Positions 1 to 11,870 of a stretch of 64,000 nt of DNA are shown piece by piece. The position numbers and the translations under genes were made by a program. Numbering within the stretch: the stretch's first letter is position 1; the number at the start of each line of letters is the position of its first letter. Below the pieces are notes generated by a model. The model saw only the letters and a list, made by a program, of their open reading frames with translations, did no database searches and was not told the DNA's origin. The DNA comes from Anaeramoeba flamelloides (lineage: Eukaryota > Metamonada > Anaeramoebidae): the NCBI GenBank assembly GCA_027625915.1, contig JANTQA010000016.1, positions 2,609,001 through 2,673,000 of the forward strand, read 5' to 3'.

Positions 1-574
1 ATGTTCTTTTTTTACCTTCAAGGACTAAATTTCTTTTTCTTTCTTTTAAAGACAAAGTGCTCATATTTTCTGTAATTTGACAAAAAGAATTATTTTTTTT
101 GGGATTTAAAAACAAAATTGGAAAAAAATAACAAAATAGAATTCCAAAAAATAATGATTTGGTTACTAAATTGTTAAAAAATAACTTTTGAAATCAAGTT
201 TGATCCGTTTCGATAGTAATTTGAGATTATTCATTCAATTTTGAAAGTATTTTTCATTATTACAACATTCTTCGACTTTTTTTTAATTTTTTTTGCTAAA
301 AAAAAAAAATATTCTAATAGAGTTCAGAATTTTTTAAATAGGTAATGTAGGAAAAAAATTAACACATAATAAGGCTTAGGTACACTTAATATCCAAAGAA
401 ATGGAATGAAAGACCAAAAAATTTTCACTTTTTTCCAAATCAAATCACGATAAGAAAAACCCCAATTAAAATCCAAAAAAAACAAATCGAGTCAAAAACT
501 AAACTACCCGTTATATTTTTTTTTAAAATTTAAATTAAGGGACTAACAAATAAAAAAAATCTTCAAGTAGAATT

Positions 575-1770
575 TAATAGCAAATTTTGAAAAAATTTTC
601 CGGATATTGAAATTGAAAAACAAAGGAAAAATTTGATTACTACAAGACCAAGTTTATTTTCAAAACTATTTTCAGATAGGAATTATTGTTTTTAAAAATC
701 TGTTCCATTTTTTGTATTGTTGAAAAGTTCAAAATTCAACAAATTTCTGAATTATTTAAAAAAATTATTTTCTTTGAAAGAAGATTGAAATCTTATTGCC
801 TGTTAACGAAGTGTCAAAAATACACATTTAAAAATGAAACCACAAAGTTCTAGTTTAACTCAGTTTAAAAAATCTACTTAATTACAAAAACTCACAATAA
901 CTATTTTAAACTTGTATAAAAATATAATTTTGATTCAAAGAACAGTTCAACTCAATTTTTTCTCTATTATTGAATAAAAAAATCTGAGAAAAAGAACCAA
1001 ATTATCTAATGAAAAATTCTACCAAATACTTTATTAAAACCTGGAAAATTCAAATTATAATCTAGAGAAATACGTTTTCATTTGATTATTTATAATCAAT
1101 AATTAATAACCCAATCTTAATTATTTCAGTAAGTCATTAATAACCCAAAGATTAAATGTATCAAATAGACTTTACAATTATTTCTCAATTTTTTAAAGAT
1201 TTTGCAACAAATAAAACAATTCAAATACATATTTCTAATACAAAAAAAAATAATAGATATTATCAAATAACTGATTTTAATACAAACAATAAATTGTTTA
1301 CACTCTTGATATTTGAAAAAGAATATTTAATAATTTTTTTTAATTTCAAGAAATTTAATAAATATTTGTGAATTAATATAAATTTTCATTTTTTTTAGAT
1401 CTTCAAGGATTCAATATTTGAATGATTTTTATTATATTTTTTAAATTAAGATTAAAGTTTCAAGGTTACTGGTTCATGGGGACTCTCTGAAATTACTAAA
1501 AGGGAGATTTATTCAAAATTAAATTTTTTTGTAAAGTTTTTTTTTTCTAATTTGATTCAAAAATACAACAAAAAAGGATCTTAGATCTTTTTACTAAAAT
1601 TTAATTGGGTAAATGAACTATTTTAAAAAATTATAAATCATTTCTCTAAAGTTGACAAATGAAGTTGCAATCGAGTTTAATTGTGTAATTATGTAAATAA
1701 TTACTCTATTGACTTTTGGGTAAAAAAAATAAATAAGAGTTATTAGTCCCTTAATAAAAAGCCACAGATA
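575..1770 (+). repeat. Dispersed repeat R1, copy A (about 1.2 kb)
   Basis: This stretch aligns by eye along nearly its whole length with 10690-11870 in the same orientation. Shared landmarks, in order, are a 'cttattgcctgt' block, 'actcagtttaaaaaatctac', 'taacccaaagattaaa', 'attatttctca', 'agatattatcaaataactga' and 'agagttattagtcc' (agagttactagtcc in copy B). The copies differ by many substitutions and small indels, so they are old. No terminal inverted repeats and no target duplication were found, and no protein family is recognisable. A weak, shorter inverted match lies near 61.1 kb. Confidence 0.75.
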
Positions 1771-1987
1771 AAAAATTACAAATATTTAACAATCTTTCAA
1801 ATAAGTGAAATAATAATTTGTTATCTCCTTTTGTAGATTAGAAAATACTTTTTTTAGTAAAGACTTTTTTTAAAATTTAGTATCAAATTAGAAATTACTT
1901 TAGAGTTACTGTAATAATACCAGTAGAATTGGATAAAAGTGTATTCAATATACAAAACATTTTTTTTTAAAGAAGAGCTATACATCA

Positions 1988-2125
1988 TATGATCAAAGAA
2001 ATTGGCAATAATAAATAAGAAAATACCTCACTGATTTCTTAAAGTTCTACCATTAAAAAAGAAATTCTAAAAAATAAAGGATCAAATTGGAAAAATAATC
2101 TCAAAAAATAGAGTTACTTTTTGAG
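1988..2125 (+). repeat. Dispersed repeat R4, copy A
   Basis: Begins with a gatcaaagaaa block followed by caataataaa, then ttcttaaagttctac, aaagaaattct, aggatcaaattggaaaa and atctcaaaaaa. The same ordered blocks occur at 40126-40253 (same strand) and in inverted orientation at about 21755-21905. Ends are uncertain and the nature of the element is unknown. Confidence 0.65.
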
Positions 2126-4209
2126 ATAATTTTTATCGATCAAAAAAACAACAAAATTAAAAAAAAATTTGAAAAATTTTCAACAATTTGCATTAATAAT
2201 TTAAATTTTACTGAAAATACCAAGGATTTTACAACCAAAATATATTTTGAACTTAGATATACTATTGGATATTAAGTAGATGTTCTATCAGAACAAGAAG
2301 AAAAAAAAAGCCTTGACTTTTATTTGAGAGACAGATTTTGTGTTATGAGCAGGGGGTGGGCTATAAATACGAGTTTATTTAAGTTTTTAGGAGAAACGAA
2401 ATAAGTAAGAAAGAAAGTATATCTATTTTTCTTGTTTTGATTTCGAAACACTCATCTTGGTATAATATGAATTTTGTGTGGAAGAACGAAAAAAAAAGAT
2501 ATTGTTCAAAACAATATAAGATGATATTGAGAAGTTCTAAGAACAAAAATTAATATCATCTTAGCACTAGATACAATATTATTATTTTGAATTTGGAAGA
2601 GGATCCAAAACGAAGAATTCAAAAAGGGTTATTTTTGAACTAATCGAACAATATGGGATACTATTTATATTTGGAACTCAGGATCTAACTCTTCAAAACA
2701 AAAAACAAAAAGCAAATAAAAACAAAACAACTAATTAGTTATTTTTTAAAGGCAATTGAATAACTTTCTCTTCAAAGGATCTTCTTTTTCTCCCATGGAT
2801 TTAATGAAAAAATTGAAGTTAAATTTTACATTTTCATCAATGGTTACAAAACTTGGTTTATATTTTACAGATACCAACAAGATCGTCAATCCTAACAATG
2901 GGTTCTATCTATCCTTTTATTTTCCGTTTGTCAGCCAATTCCCAAAAAAAATCAAACATAAACATTGCATGTATTAGTGTTCTTAACAATTAATATTTTT
3001 TTGACCAGTACTTTAAAATTTCTAAGCTTGACAGAGTAAAAAAAAAAATCCAGTTTTTTTTTTCTCTTTTTTCTTTGATATATATATTTTGTAATCATTT
3101 TTTCTCATTTTCAAAATCTTCTATAAATGGTCTCTTCTCTATTTTTTCAAATAATTAAAAAGAGATCAAATCAATTTTTATTATTTAAAAATGATATCGA
3201 TTTTTTTTTGAAATGAGAAAAAAACAATATTTGTATTTAGAAATTGTTTTCAATAAAGAAAAGAAATTTATTCCTTTTCCAAAAATTCCCAAAATTATCA
3301 AGCACTTTTTTTTTAAGTTTTTTACTAACTGATAATTTGGTCCCTTGGACCAAAATATGTGTTTAATTGGTTTGAAATTGAGAAATTCGCTAATCTCACT
3401 GTTATTAATTAAACAAAATTGAAAAAAAAATTTCAATGAATTGTTAAATAACTTTAAATATCAGATTTAAAGACAAATTTTCTCAGTAAAATACTTCTTA
3501 TTCTACTTTGTTAAAATTGAAAATAAGAAGATCAGAAAATTTTCATACTTTGCCTAATAATACAAGGAATTCTCAAAATCTTTCCACAACAACAATACTA
3601 TCTTATACTTTTAATAGAACGAACCTCTTTCTTATCTGTAGTTATCAAGAATTATTTACTTGAAATATCACAAAGAAAAAGTTTAGAGTCTAAAAGAAAA
3701 TAAACAGCAAATATATTAAATAAATTCTTTATATAATTTTAAATAAATAAATGCTCTTTCTAAAACTTTTTTTTCATTTATTAATTATTATTTGTTAAAT
3801 ATTAATTTTTCTTGGAGATTGGGCACAACCTTTTTGTAGTGCCCCCCCAGAGTATTAGAGAGTACCTAACAGTATTTTTTGTCGTGCATTTCTGTTTTAT
3901 TAAGAAAATATATCAATTTTCAGAATCAAACTTAAAGTCTCGGAAAATTAACAGCATTTTCTTTTTTTTTTTTTAAATTAAAAATAACCAATTCAAATCA
4001 AAGATCTTACTCTCTTCAACAATTAAAAAATAAAAAAAAAAAACCCTAACGACTTCAAATAATCCTTAATTTGATAACCTTTCAAGTATTATTGTTTTTT
4101 ATTAAATTTATTTTTTCACAATAATTTCTTCTTCCTTTTATTATTATGATTATGATTTTTTTTTTTTTTTTAGAAATCATTTATGTTTAATATTCAAAGA
4201 TTTATTTAT

Positions 4210-4638
4210 TTATTTTTTCGTTATTAAATTCTGAAGTAAAGATATTTCCATTTCCAAAAAAGAAAGAAACTGTTCCTTGAAACGAGATATAATTCTTTTG
4301 TGAATATACACTTGTTCGAATAATTTTAAATAATCTGTCATTTTTTTTTTATCTAAATTTTTAAATATACTTTGGTCTTCTAAATACAACCATGATAATA
4401 ATAACTCAACATCCTTTTCATCAAAATTTCCATTTATTTTCAAAATTTGAACATTTTTTAGAAAGTGATCAGATTTCAATTTTAAGATAAACTTGTGTAT
4501 TTTATATTCTTTATTAATATTTTGGAATTGTAAAATAAAATCGCCATTGTTTTTTCTGTTTTTAAACAAAGCATCCAAATCTGATAAAATACCTTCATAA
4601 CCAGATTTTTTTAGAAAATTGATTTTCGTTAATTGCAA
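4210..4638 (-). CDS. Second BTB-like domain of the third RCC1-BTB module
   Basis: This frame encodes the last BTB/POZ-like domain of the gene that starts at 10397. The segment with DFILQF, then YKIHKFILKLKSDHFLKNV, fits the BTB pattern of a core strand followed by a helix that holds the peptide back until it is 'laid down' in a complex. It lies one base out of frame with the RCC1 segment upstream (4595-6304). The two frames can be joined by removing one A from an A7 run at about 4612-4618. BTB domains dimerise and recruit cullin-3 ubiquitin ligases in many proteins; that role is inferred here. I read it as the C-terminal part of one long protein, not as an independent gene, because its leading residues make no sensible N-terminus. 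Confidence 0.6.
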   Translation of the reverse strand: MQLTKINFLKKSGYEGILSDLDALFKNRKNNGDFILQFQNINKEYKIHKFILKLKSDHFLKNVQILKINGNFDEKDVELLLSWLYLEDQSIFKNLDKKKMTDYLKLFEQVYIHKRIISRFKEQFLSFLEMEISLLQNLITKK

Positions 4639-6304
4639 AATGTTGGTATAATATTTTTAAAAGTTTTTTTGGGCATTTTTTTTGAATTGTTCCAGAATAA
4701 ATCCATTTAATAACATTATATTTTATTTTATTTTCAATATTGAAAATATTTAATACTCTTAAATTATCTGTTATCTTTCCAACCCGCTGATGAAGCCAAA
4801 TTAAATCGATTGGCATGCCCCTTTCTCTTTCCATTTTAAACAGTCGTATTAAGTCATTGATTATATTATACTTTTGTTTATAGATGAGAAAAAAACTGCT
4901 TTGTAAAGGGCGGTAATAAATTATATGATTTCCAAAGCCTGGTATGTTAATTTTAATGGGGGTTTGGAAAATAGTATAACGATATTTGTCACTTATTGAT
5001 GCTCTATAATTCCAACCCCAACCATAAATGTTATTATTAGAATCAATTGCAAAATTGGAAGTGAGAGTGGAATAGATTTGTACGATGAATATATCTTTAA
5101 ATTTCGGAATAATTTTAAAATAATTAAACTTTGGATTACTTTTTTGATATTTAATACCTCGAAAAAAAGGATGCCCAGCAGAAAATACTAAATTTTTATC
5201 ATTTATTTTTAATAAAAGTATTGTAGAAAAAAATGAACATGCAATATCAAGTAATTCGACATCATCATTATTTTTTAATTTTAGTTTCATCTCATTATTT
5301 TTTTTAATATATACCGTATCAATGAATTTTTCATTTTTTTTGGAATTGTTTAAATGAACTTCTTTTTCTGTCTTTGTTTCCTTTTCCCCTTCCTTTTTCT
5401 TTTTCTTTTTCTTTTTCTTTTTCTTTTTCTTTTTCTTTCCTTTTTCCCTTTCACCTTTCTTTTCCTGTTCCTTTTCAATCTTTCCATTATTATTATTATT
5501 TTCAATACCTTTTCTTATATTTCCGATTTCTTCCTTTTCTTTTTTAATTTCTTTTCTATTTTTAATAAGATCATTGTAAAAAATTTTATTAATATAAATG
5601 CGAATTTTTGTAAATTCTTGAACATGATTACAATATGAACCAGTACCTAAAACATAATATTCATTAAAACCTTGAGTGATTATTGATTTATCTGTTAATT
5701 GAAGAAAAATATTATTTTCATATTTATTAGGAAAAACCTTTAAAACATTTTTTGAAAGAAATTTCAGGCTTTTATTATTTTTTGGGAATTTATATTTTAA
5801 GAAGTCTCTTTGAGGTAACATTCGGTAATCCATTTGATAATTATTTAAAAACAATCTGAAATAAGACATTCTTTTATAAAAATATTTCCCAAGAAAATAA
5901 AGATCATTATTATTCAACAAAATTAATGTTGAAAATTTACCACAAAGTATTTCTTTAACCCCGTTGCATTCATTAATTAATTTCTTTTGAATGCGAAATG
6001 GCTTTATTGTACTATAATTCTCTTTTCCCAATTGTCCAGAATATGAAGATCCAAAAGCAAAATATTTATTATTGGTTGTTTTAAATATAAAATGGCTCAA
6101 TCCGGATTGGATTGACTGAATTTGATCATTTTTTTTTAACCTATGTTTCAAAAACCAATCTTTGTAACTAATTTGATAAATTTTATTTCTTTGTTTAGAA
6201 ATGAAGAGCATTTTATCCCAACAACTATTAATCTCATTAATTTTTATCTTTTGTAAATATTTTTTATCAAGGTTTAATTTTTTTATCATGATAATCTTGA
6301 CCAT
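4595..6304 (-). CDS. Third RCC1 propeller plus first BTB-like domain of the RCC1-BTB array
   Basis: About 569 residues. RCC1 blade motifs are visible (FAFGSSYSGQLG near the start, YGWGWNYR in the middle). A BTB-like segment follows, containing VIKWIYSGTIQKKC, the same WxYSG signature as the first module's ILKWVYSGIL. A run of about 18 lysines (5390-5441) sits between blades. The frame is shifted by one base from the two modules upstream. The shift can be placed in an A7 run near 6283-6289; removing one A gives a continuous reading from the end of module 2. It could be a separate overlapping gene, a decaying module or an assembly error; continuity of the module order favours one original protein. 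Confidence 0.65.
   Translation of the reverse strand: MVKIIMIKKLNLDKKYLQKIKINEINSCWDKMLFISKQRNKIYQISYKDWFLKHRLKKNDQIQSIQSGLSHFIFKTTNNKYFAFGSSYSGQLGKENYSTIKPFRIQKKLINECNGVKEILCGKFSTLILLNNNDLYFLGKYFYKRMSYFRLFLNNYQMDYRMLPQRDFLKYKFPKNNKSLKFLSKNVLKVFPNKYENNIFLQLTDKSIITQGFNEYYVLGTGSYCNHVQEFTKIRIYINKIFYNDLIKNRKEIKKEKEEIGNIRKGIENNNNNGKIEKEQEKKGEREKGKKKKKKKKKKKKKKKEGEKETKTEKEVHLNNSKKNEKFIDTVYIKKNNEMKLKLKNNDDVELLDIACSFFSTILLLKINDKNLVFSAGHPFFRGIKYQKSNPKFNYFKIIPKFKDIFIVQIYSTLTSNFAIDSNNNIYGWGWNYRASISDKYRYTIFQTPIKINIPGFGNHIIYYRPLQSSFFLIYKQKYNIINDLIRLFKMERERGMPIDLIWLHQRVGKITDNLRVLNIFNIENKIKYNVIKWIYSGTIQKKCPKKLLKILYQHFAINENQFSKKIWL
5390..5441. repeat. Hexamer repeat (tttttc)n in coding sequence
   Basis: About eight to nine copies of a ttttc/ttttt-type unit, read on the minus strand as a lysine run inside the third RCC1 propeller. 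Similar units encode the Lys/Glu N-terminus of module 1 (10345-10383) and lie just downstream of COG5 (23664-23718). Confidence 0.85.
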
Positions 6305-6699
6305 AATGAGTCAAAATTTGCGCTATACCATGTATATGTTTTTTAATTGGCCTTTTTGCCTTTTTTAAAAGCCTTTTTTTAAAAGTTATATAAATATCTC
6401 GATTGGCTTGTATCAAATTAAGAAATTCACGTGATAAGTATTTTTTTAATTTTAAAAAATTAATTAATTTATTTAATCCAATAAAGTTTTTTTTATTCAT
6501 TTTAAATTCTGTTGGGTTATTTTGTATTTTACCACTAGACAAAAATTCTAATAATAAATAAACAAACTTGTAATTATTTTTTAATTTTTTAAAGCTGTTA
6601 TTAAGGTGATTAAGAATATAATTCTGATGGTCTATGTAGTTGGTGTATTTATTAATATTAATATTATTATTATTATTATTATTGTTGTTGTTCGTATTT

Positions 6700-6737
<38 letters not shown>

Positions 6738-9700
6738 AATTTCCTCATTATAAGGCATATCCAAAGAAATATTCAAAAAAAAAATATTTTTTTTAATCAC
6801 TAAATTAAGCTCATTATTATTTTTTGTTTTATTTAGTAATTTATAAAATGATTTTAATTGAATTTTTATTGCTTTCCAATTAGAATTTTTCTTTAAATTA
6901 TTTAAATCGATACCCAAAAATTTTAACACATTTAAACACTTATTCGAAAAAGTGGTAATTTCAAATAATCCACAATATAGCCATTCTTTAATTAAATTAA
7001 AATCATTTTCAGATAATAAATTAAATTTTTCCTTAATAATACTTGGAGTAAAAAATGAACTATTTGTAATTCTAAATTTGATCCAATCAATATTTTGATG
7101 ATCATTTTTCTTTAGATTTTTATGATTTTTTTGATAATAATCAATTAAATTTTGATAAATAATAGGTAAATAATCCCCAGTTAATACACAGGAATCAATA
7201 CCTGGACTCAATTTTAAATTTTGTAACTTTTTTAAGATTGGCAAATATATTTTTGTTAATTGATCACATTTTTTTTGATTTTTTATTCCCAGTTGATGTT
7301 TATCATTTAAACCACAAACATAAATCTGTTTAGATTTTGTTATAATTAAATAGCTATAACGCAAGCTATATACTTGCGTAGGCTGTAATTTTATTGATTT
7401 TTGTATTAATTGGAAATTTTTACTATTTTTTGGAAACCCAATTATTGTGTTTTGCCCACTACTGTATAATATATTATTCAATTTATTATCTTTTATTAAG
7501 GCTATTGTAAATAATTTGTTTGGGGAAATTTTGATAATTTTATTCGAGCTGTTTTGATTTTGGCTCTGGAAGAAATTAACTTTTTTCCATTTTGTATAAA
7601 CTTTTTTTTTACTGCTATCAATACCCAATTGCCCATTATTATTAAATCCTTTTGTGTAAATATCACCATCAATGGTTTGAATAAAAATATTATTAGTTAA
7701 TTCATTGCACCAAACTTTAAGTACATTATTTCTAATTAATTTCGGTGTTTTGATTATAGTTCGAGCATTATCATTTTTATCAATTTCCTTGAAACGGTTA
7801 TCACCAATTGCAAATAATTGATTATCAATGGTTAAAAAATAGGAAATTGTTGAACTACAATGGATATCAATTATTTTGGAATTATTATTAGGGAAAATGA
7901 TATTAATCATTTTTCTTGAGTTCTTTTTTTTCTCGATATTTAATTGACCAAATTTGGAATTACCTTGACCTAAGATTTGCCCATTTTCAAATAAAAATAA
8001 AAAATGATTTCTCCCTTTACTGATTTTAATGATTTTAGATTTAAAATGATGTTTTATTTTAGTTTTCCCAAAAGAATATTGAATTAATTTATAAACTGGA
8101 TTATTGTGATCTTCATCATCGTCGTTATTATTATTCCTCTTGTTATTATTATTATTATTATTATTATTCTTCTTATTATTATTATCGTTATCATTATCAT
8201 CATCATCATCATTATTATTAATATTAATAATATGATCATTAAAATGATAAAAAGCAAAATTTTCATTAAGTGAGCAATTAATTAACATTTTTTTTGAAAA
8301 TAATTCATGTTCCTGTGGCTGATCATATTTTAAATTAATGCCAAATCCTAACAATGAGCCTCTATTAAATCCCCAAGCCAAGACCCTTTTCTTAATTTTT
8401 ACTTTTGCATATAATTTTTTTAATTGTAATGTTTGAAAATTTTTAATTTTCTCCAACTTTTTTTGAAATTTGATGTTTGTTGTTATTTGATAAAAATCCT
8501 CTAATAATAATAATTCATCATAAATTTTTTTATTTATAAATATTAATTGCATTTTTTTCGTTTTATTTTCATAAAAGTTACCAAGATACAAAAACTTTAT
8601 AAACAGCTCTACTGCCCTTTGAGAACATTCACAATGCTCCTTTAACCTTGGTGTATCCTTTTTTGATACAGATAAAAACAATCCCCGAAATAATTCGGAT
8701 CTGGCTTGAATGATAAAACGATCAATCAAAACGGTTTCTTCATTTTGTAAAATTAATTGAAAGCCTAGCTCGTTATCATTTTGCAATCTTTCTGTTCTTG
8801 TCTGATACAACCGTAACAAATCCCTTCGTAAACCCCTTTTATAACTTTTTAAATAAAGCCATTGCATATCTTTCTTTAAATCGTTTCTAACAAAATCTAT
8901 TATTAAATTTTTTTCAAAATAATTTTTTAAAATGCCAGAATAGACCCATTTTAAAATGCTCTTGATCTTTTTACTTTTTTCATCAAATAGTTTTTTTTTA
9001 AATAAGGCAAAGCATTCCCCTAGCCTTATTTTGGCTAAATGGGAATGAAACCCTATTGATGTTGAATTACTTGTTATTATTTTATCGTCGCACATTTCTT
9101 GTCTTTTAAAGAAGGACAGCCAATCGTTTGCAATGGGCTTTTGATATTTTTCATATAGTAAAACTGATGAATTGCAAAAATCAAGACCAAGCAGCCCCCT
9201 TTGCCCAAGCGGTTTGCTCCCAGGTATTTGAATTTCAACGGGTTGGCTTGTAAATGATATTTTGTTATCAATGGGGTCTATTTGGATTTCTTTGCGCAAT
9301 GAAAACAATTTGCCCGTTTCTGTTAAAAAGTAAAACAAGCGATTCTTTAAAACGGCGAGATTAATTATGGACTCATTCCCTAATAATGTCGACTTTTCAA
9401 ATTGCAATTTATGGCTCAGAATTTTCCTCTCATACCCTGATGAATAACGGTGTTCATTTTTGGCTTTCCTTGGGTGCCCATTTGCAATGTAAAGCTCATT
9501 TTTGAAATTTGACTCATTTTCGACAACAGCCATCTCAATGGGCTCGACAGAAAGATGATCAACAATTTTCAAACCTTTCAAGTTTTCACATGGGATCAGA
9601 TACCGTTCAAATGCTTTAATTCTACGCTTCTCCCAGACTTTCTCCTTACATCTGAAGAAGATTTCTTCTTTTTTTAAATCATCAACAAGATGATCAAGGG

Positions 9701-10340
9701 AAGGGTTATACAACGAACTAATAAACGTAGGTTGCATTGTAAAGTAAATGTAAATGAAATAGACTGTTCCATCTTGCTTTTGAATCAAAGCCCGTTTGGA
9801 AAATCTATAATTTAAAAAGAATTTTGAGACATTTTTTAAAATTAATTTTGGTGTACTTTGGTTTGAATTGTGGAACTTTTGGGTTGTGTTTTGATAAAAA
9901 AGCCCACCTAAAAATAATTGGTGGTTCTTTGTAAGAAAAAAATTGGTATGGTTGTTTTTTTGTATCTTCTTGATCACAAGACCACGATTATAAAAAAAGG
10001 AATTCAAAGTTAACGAGGGATAATGAGCTAATTTCTCCAACCCCAAGCCACCAAAATAATTGCTTCCTTTGCAATATAATTTTTGGTCTTTAGTAACCAC
10101 AATTAGGCTCTCATAAATTGAAAGCAGTTTTTTGACATTTTTTATTGTTGGCTTTTTATATCTTTTTATGCCGAAAGATTTTAATTCATTGCTGCTGTCC
10201 AAATAAATATGACAATTATTATTGAGACAACTAATTTTAATTGGCAACTTGTAAGTATTGAGTTTTCGAAATGTTCCAGAGCTGAAATGTGACGATAAGG
10301 TGCCAAGACCGTAGGCAAAAATGCAATCATCCTTTTGTTC

Positions 10341-10372
<32 letters not shown>

Positions 10373-10397
10373 TTTCTTTTTTGTTTTGGTTGTTCAT
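6267..10397 (-). CDS. Tandem RCC1-BTB repeat protein, modules 1 and 2
   Basis: A 1376-residue open frame with no intron needed. Module 1: RCC1-type blades (residues about 25-440, CIFAYGLGTLSSHF and FGGLG among them), then two BTB-like stretches (ILKWVYSGIL; LGFQLILQNEETVLIDRFI followed by a helical tail). Module 2 starts near residue 690 with VLAWGFNRGSLLGFG, has blades such as GQGNSKFGQLN and FNNNGQLGID, and ends in a second BTB pair (LIKEWLYCGLFEI). RCC1 propellers act in exchange-factor or scaffold roles and BTB domains recruit partners; a specific function cannot be assigned. The N-terminus is a Lys/Glu run, and Asn and Asp runs interrupt the propeller and the second BTB. The start at 10395-10397 is the first ATG. 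The end of this frame already contains the beginning of module 3. Confidence 0.85.
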
Positions 10398-10521
10398 AAA
10401 AAAGGTTATAAAAAAGAAAAAAAATGTTTATTTCCAAAAAAACCACGACAAACAATCTCAAAAAGTTTAAAAAGCTTTAAGTGACCAGTAAACTAAAAAA
10501 AATCTTCAACCAAATTTACTA

Positions 10522-10685
10522 CTGGTATTTGAATTTCAAATGGGACATTTTTTCACTTGCTCTTCATTTTCCTCTTTGTAACAAAGACTCCAATTTACAA
10601 CCCACTTCTAGGGAAACTCTGTTTGTAATTGAAAAATAAGGAAAATCAAGTGAAAATATTTTCCCATTTAAAATTCAAATACCAG
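10522..10685. mobile_element. 164-bp MITE with TA target duplication
   Basis: The left end reads CTGGTATTTGAATTTCAAAT and the right end is its near-exact inverted copy (ATTTAAAATTCAAATACCAG). Imperfect pairing continues inward for about 50 bases on each side. Both ends are bordered by TA (520-521 and 686-687), as expected for a Tc1/mariner-type non-autonomous element. No coding capacity. A partial relative of the left end lies at about 16704. It abuts copy B of repeat R1. Confidence 0.75.
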
Positions 10686-10689
10686 TAAC

Positions 10690-11870
10690 AAATTCAAAAA
10701 TTTTTTACCGTATCTTGAATTGAAAAACGAAGAAAAAATCTGATTACTAAAAAGCTTACCCACTTTTAAAGTTATTTTCAGGAATGAATTATGGTTTTTA
10801 AAAGTTTTAATCCTATTATTCTCATTTTTGAAAGGTTCAAAATTCAACATATTTCTCAATTAAATAAAGAAAAAATTATTTCCTTTGAAAGAAGAACGAA
10901 AACTTATTGCCTGTAAAAGAAGTTTACCACATTCAATTTTCAAAATGAAACTCAATAAAGTTCTAGAATAACTCAGTTTAAAAAATCTACTTTATTTCAA
11001 AAAAATTACAATAATTATTTTAATCTCGAAACAATATATAATTTTTATTCAAAGAACCGTTCAAATCAATTTTATCTCTTGTATTGAATCAAAAATCTGA
11101 GAAAAAAAGAACCGAACAATTATATTTGAAATTCTCCCAAAATACTTTTTATAAAACCTGGGGAATTGAACTTATAATCGAAAGAAATACTTTTTAATTA
11201 GATTTTTTATAATCAATAATTAATTACCCATTCATATTTTTTTCAGTGATTGATTTATAACCCAAAGATTAAAAGTATTATTAGAATTAACAATTATTTC
11301 TCATTTTTTTAAAGATTTTCAAACAAATAAACCAATTTAAAAAAATAATTCTAATAAAAAATAAATAGATATTATCAAATAACTGATTTAAAAAAAAACA
11401 ATTACTTGTTTATGCTCGAGATATTTGAAAAAAAAATATTTCTCAAATTTTTAAATTTCAAGAAATTTATTAAATATGTGTGAATTAATATAAATGATCA
11501 ATTTTTTTAGATCTTGAAGGATACAATATTTGATTTATTTTTATTGTATTTTTAAAATAAGATTAAAATTTAAATGTTATTTGTTCCTACAGACCCTCTG
11601 AAATTACTAAAAGTGAGATTTATCAAAATAATATTTTTTTTGCAGATTTTTCTTCAACTAATTTGATGCAAATACAAATTAAAAAAGGATCTAGATTTTT
11701 TTTTCTTAAAATTTCAATTTGTGAAAAAATGAACTCTTTGCAAAATGATAACTTATCTCTCTACAGTTGATAAATGAAGTTACATAACGGGTTTAATCAT
11801 TGACTTGTGTAAATAATAACTATATTTAGATTTAGGGGGATAAAATAAATAAGAGTTACTAGTCCAACAA
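10690..11870 (+). repeat. Dispersed repeat R1, copy B
   Basis: Diverged direct copy of 575-1770, with the same order of conserved blocks over about 1.2 kb. It lies upstream of the RCC1-BTB gene start, immediately after a MITE. No terminal repeats seen and no intact coding frame. Confidence 0.75.

Larger units (their letters stand above)
1..4209. other. Gene-free AT-rich stretch with dispersed repeats
   Basis: No coding region in this stretch looks like a known protein. Open frames here are short, lysine/phenylalanine-rich and lack any recognisable motif. It holds one copy each of two dispersed repeats described separately (about 575-1770 and 1988-2125). The part between about 2240 and 2700 is somewhat less AT-rich and includes a short G-rich patch near 2350, but I see no tRNA or snRNA fold there. 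Confidence 0.6.

Noticed and set aside
1156-1371. 71-codon frame inside repeat R1
   Set aside because: The second R1 copy does not keep the frame, and composition is Ile/Asn/Lys/Phe-rich as expected by chance.
2756-2977. 73-codon frame
   Set aside because: No conserved motif and no plausible ATG context; non-coding composition.
5354-5638. Phe/Leu-rich hydrophobic frame opposite the RCC1 lysine run
   Set aside because: Antisense shadow of a lysine-coding hexamer repeat, not a membrane protein.
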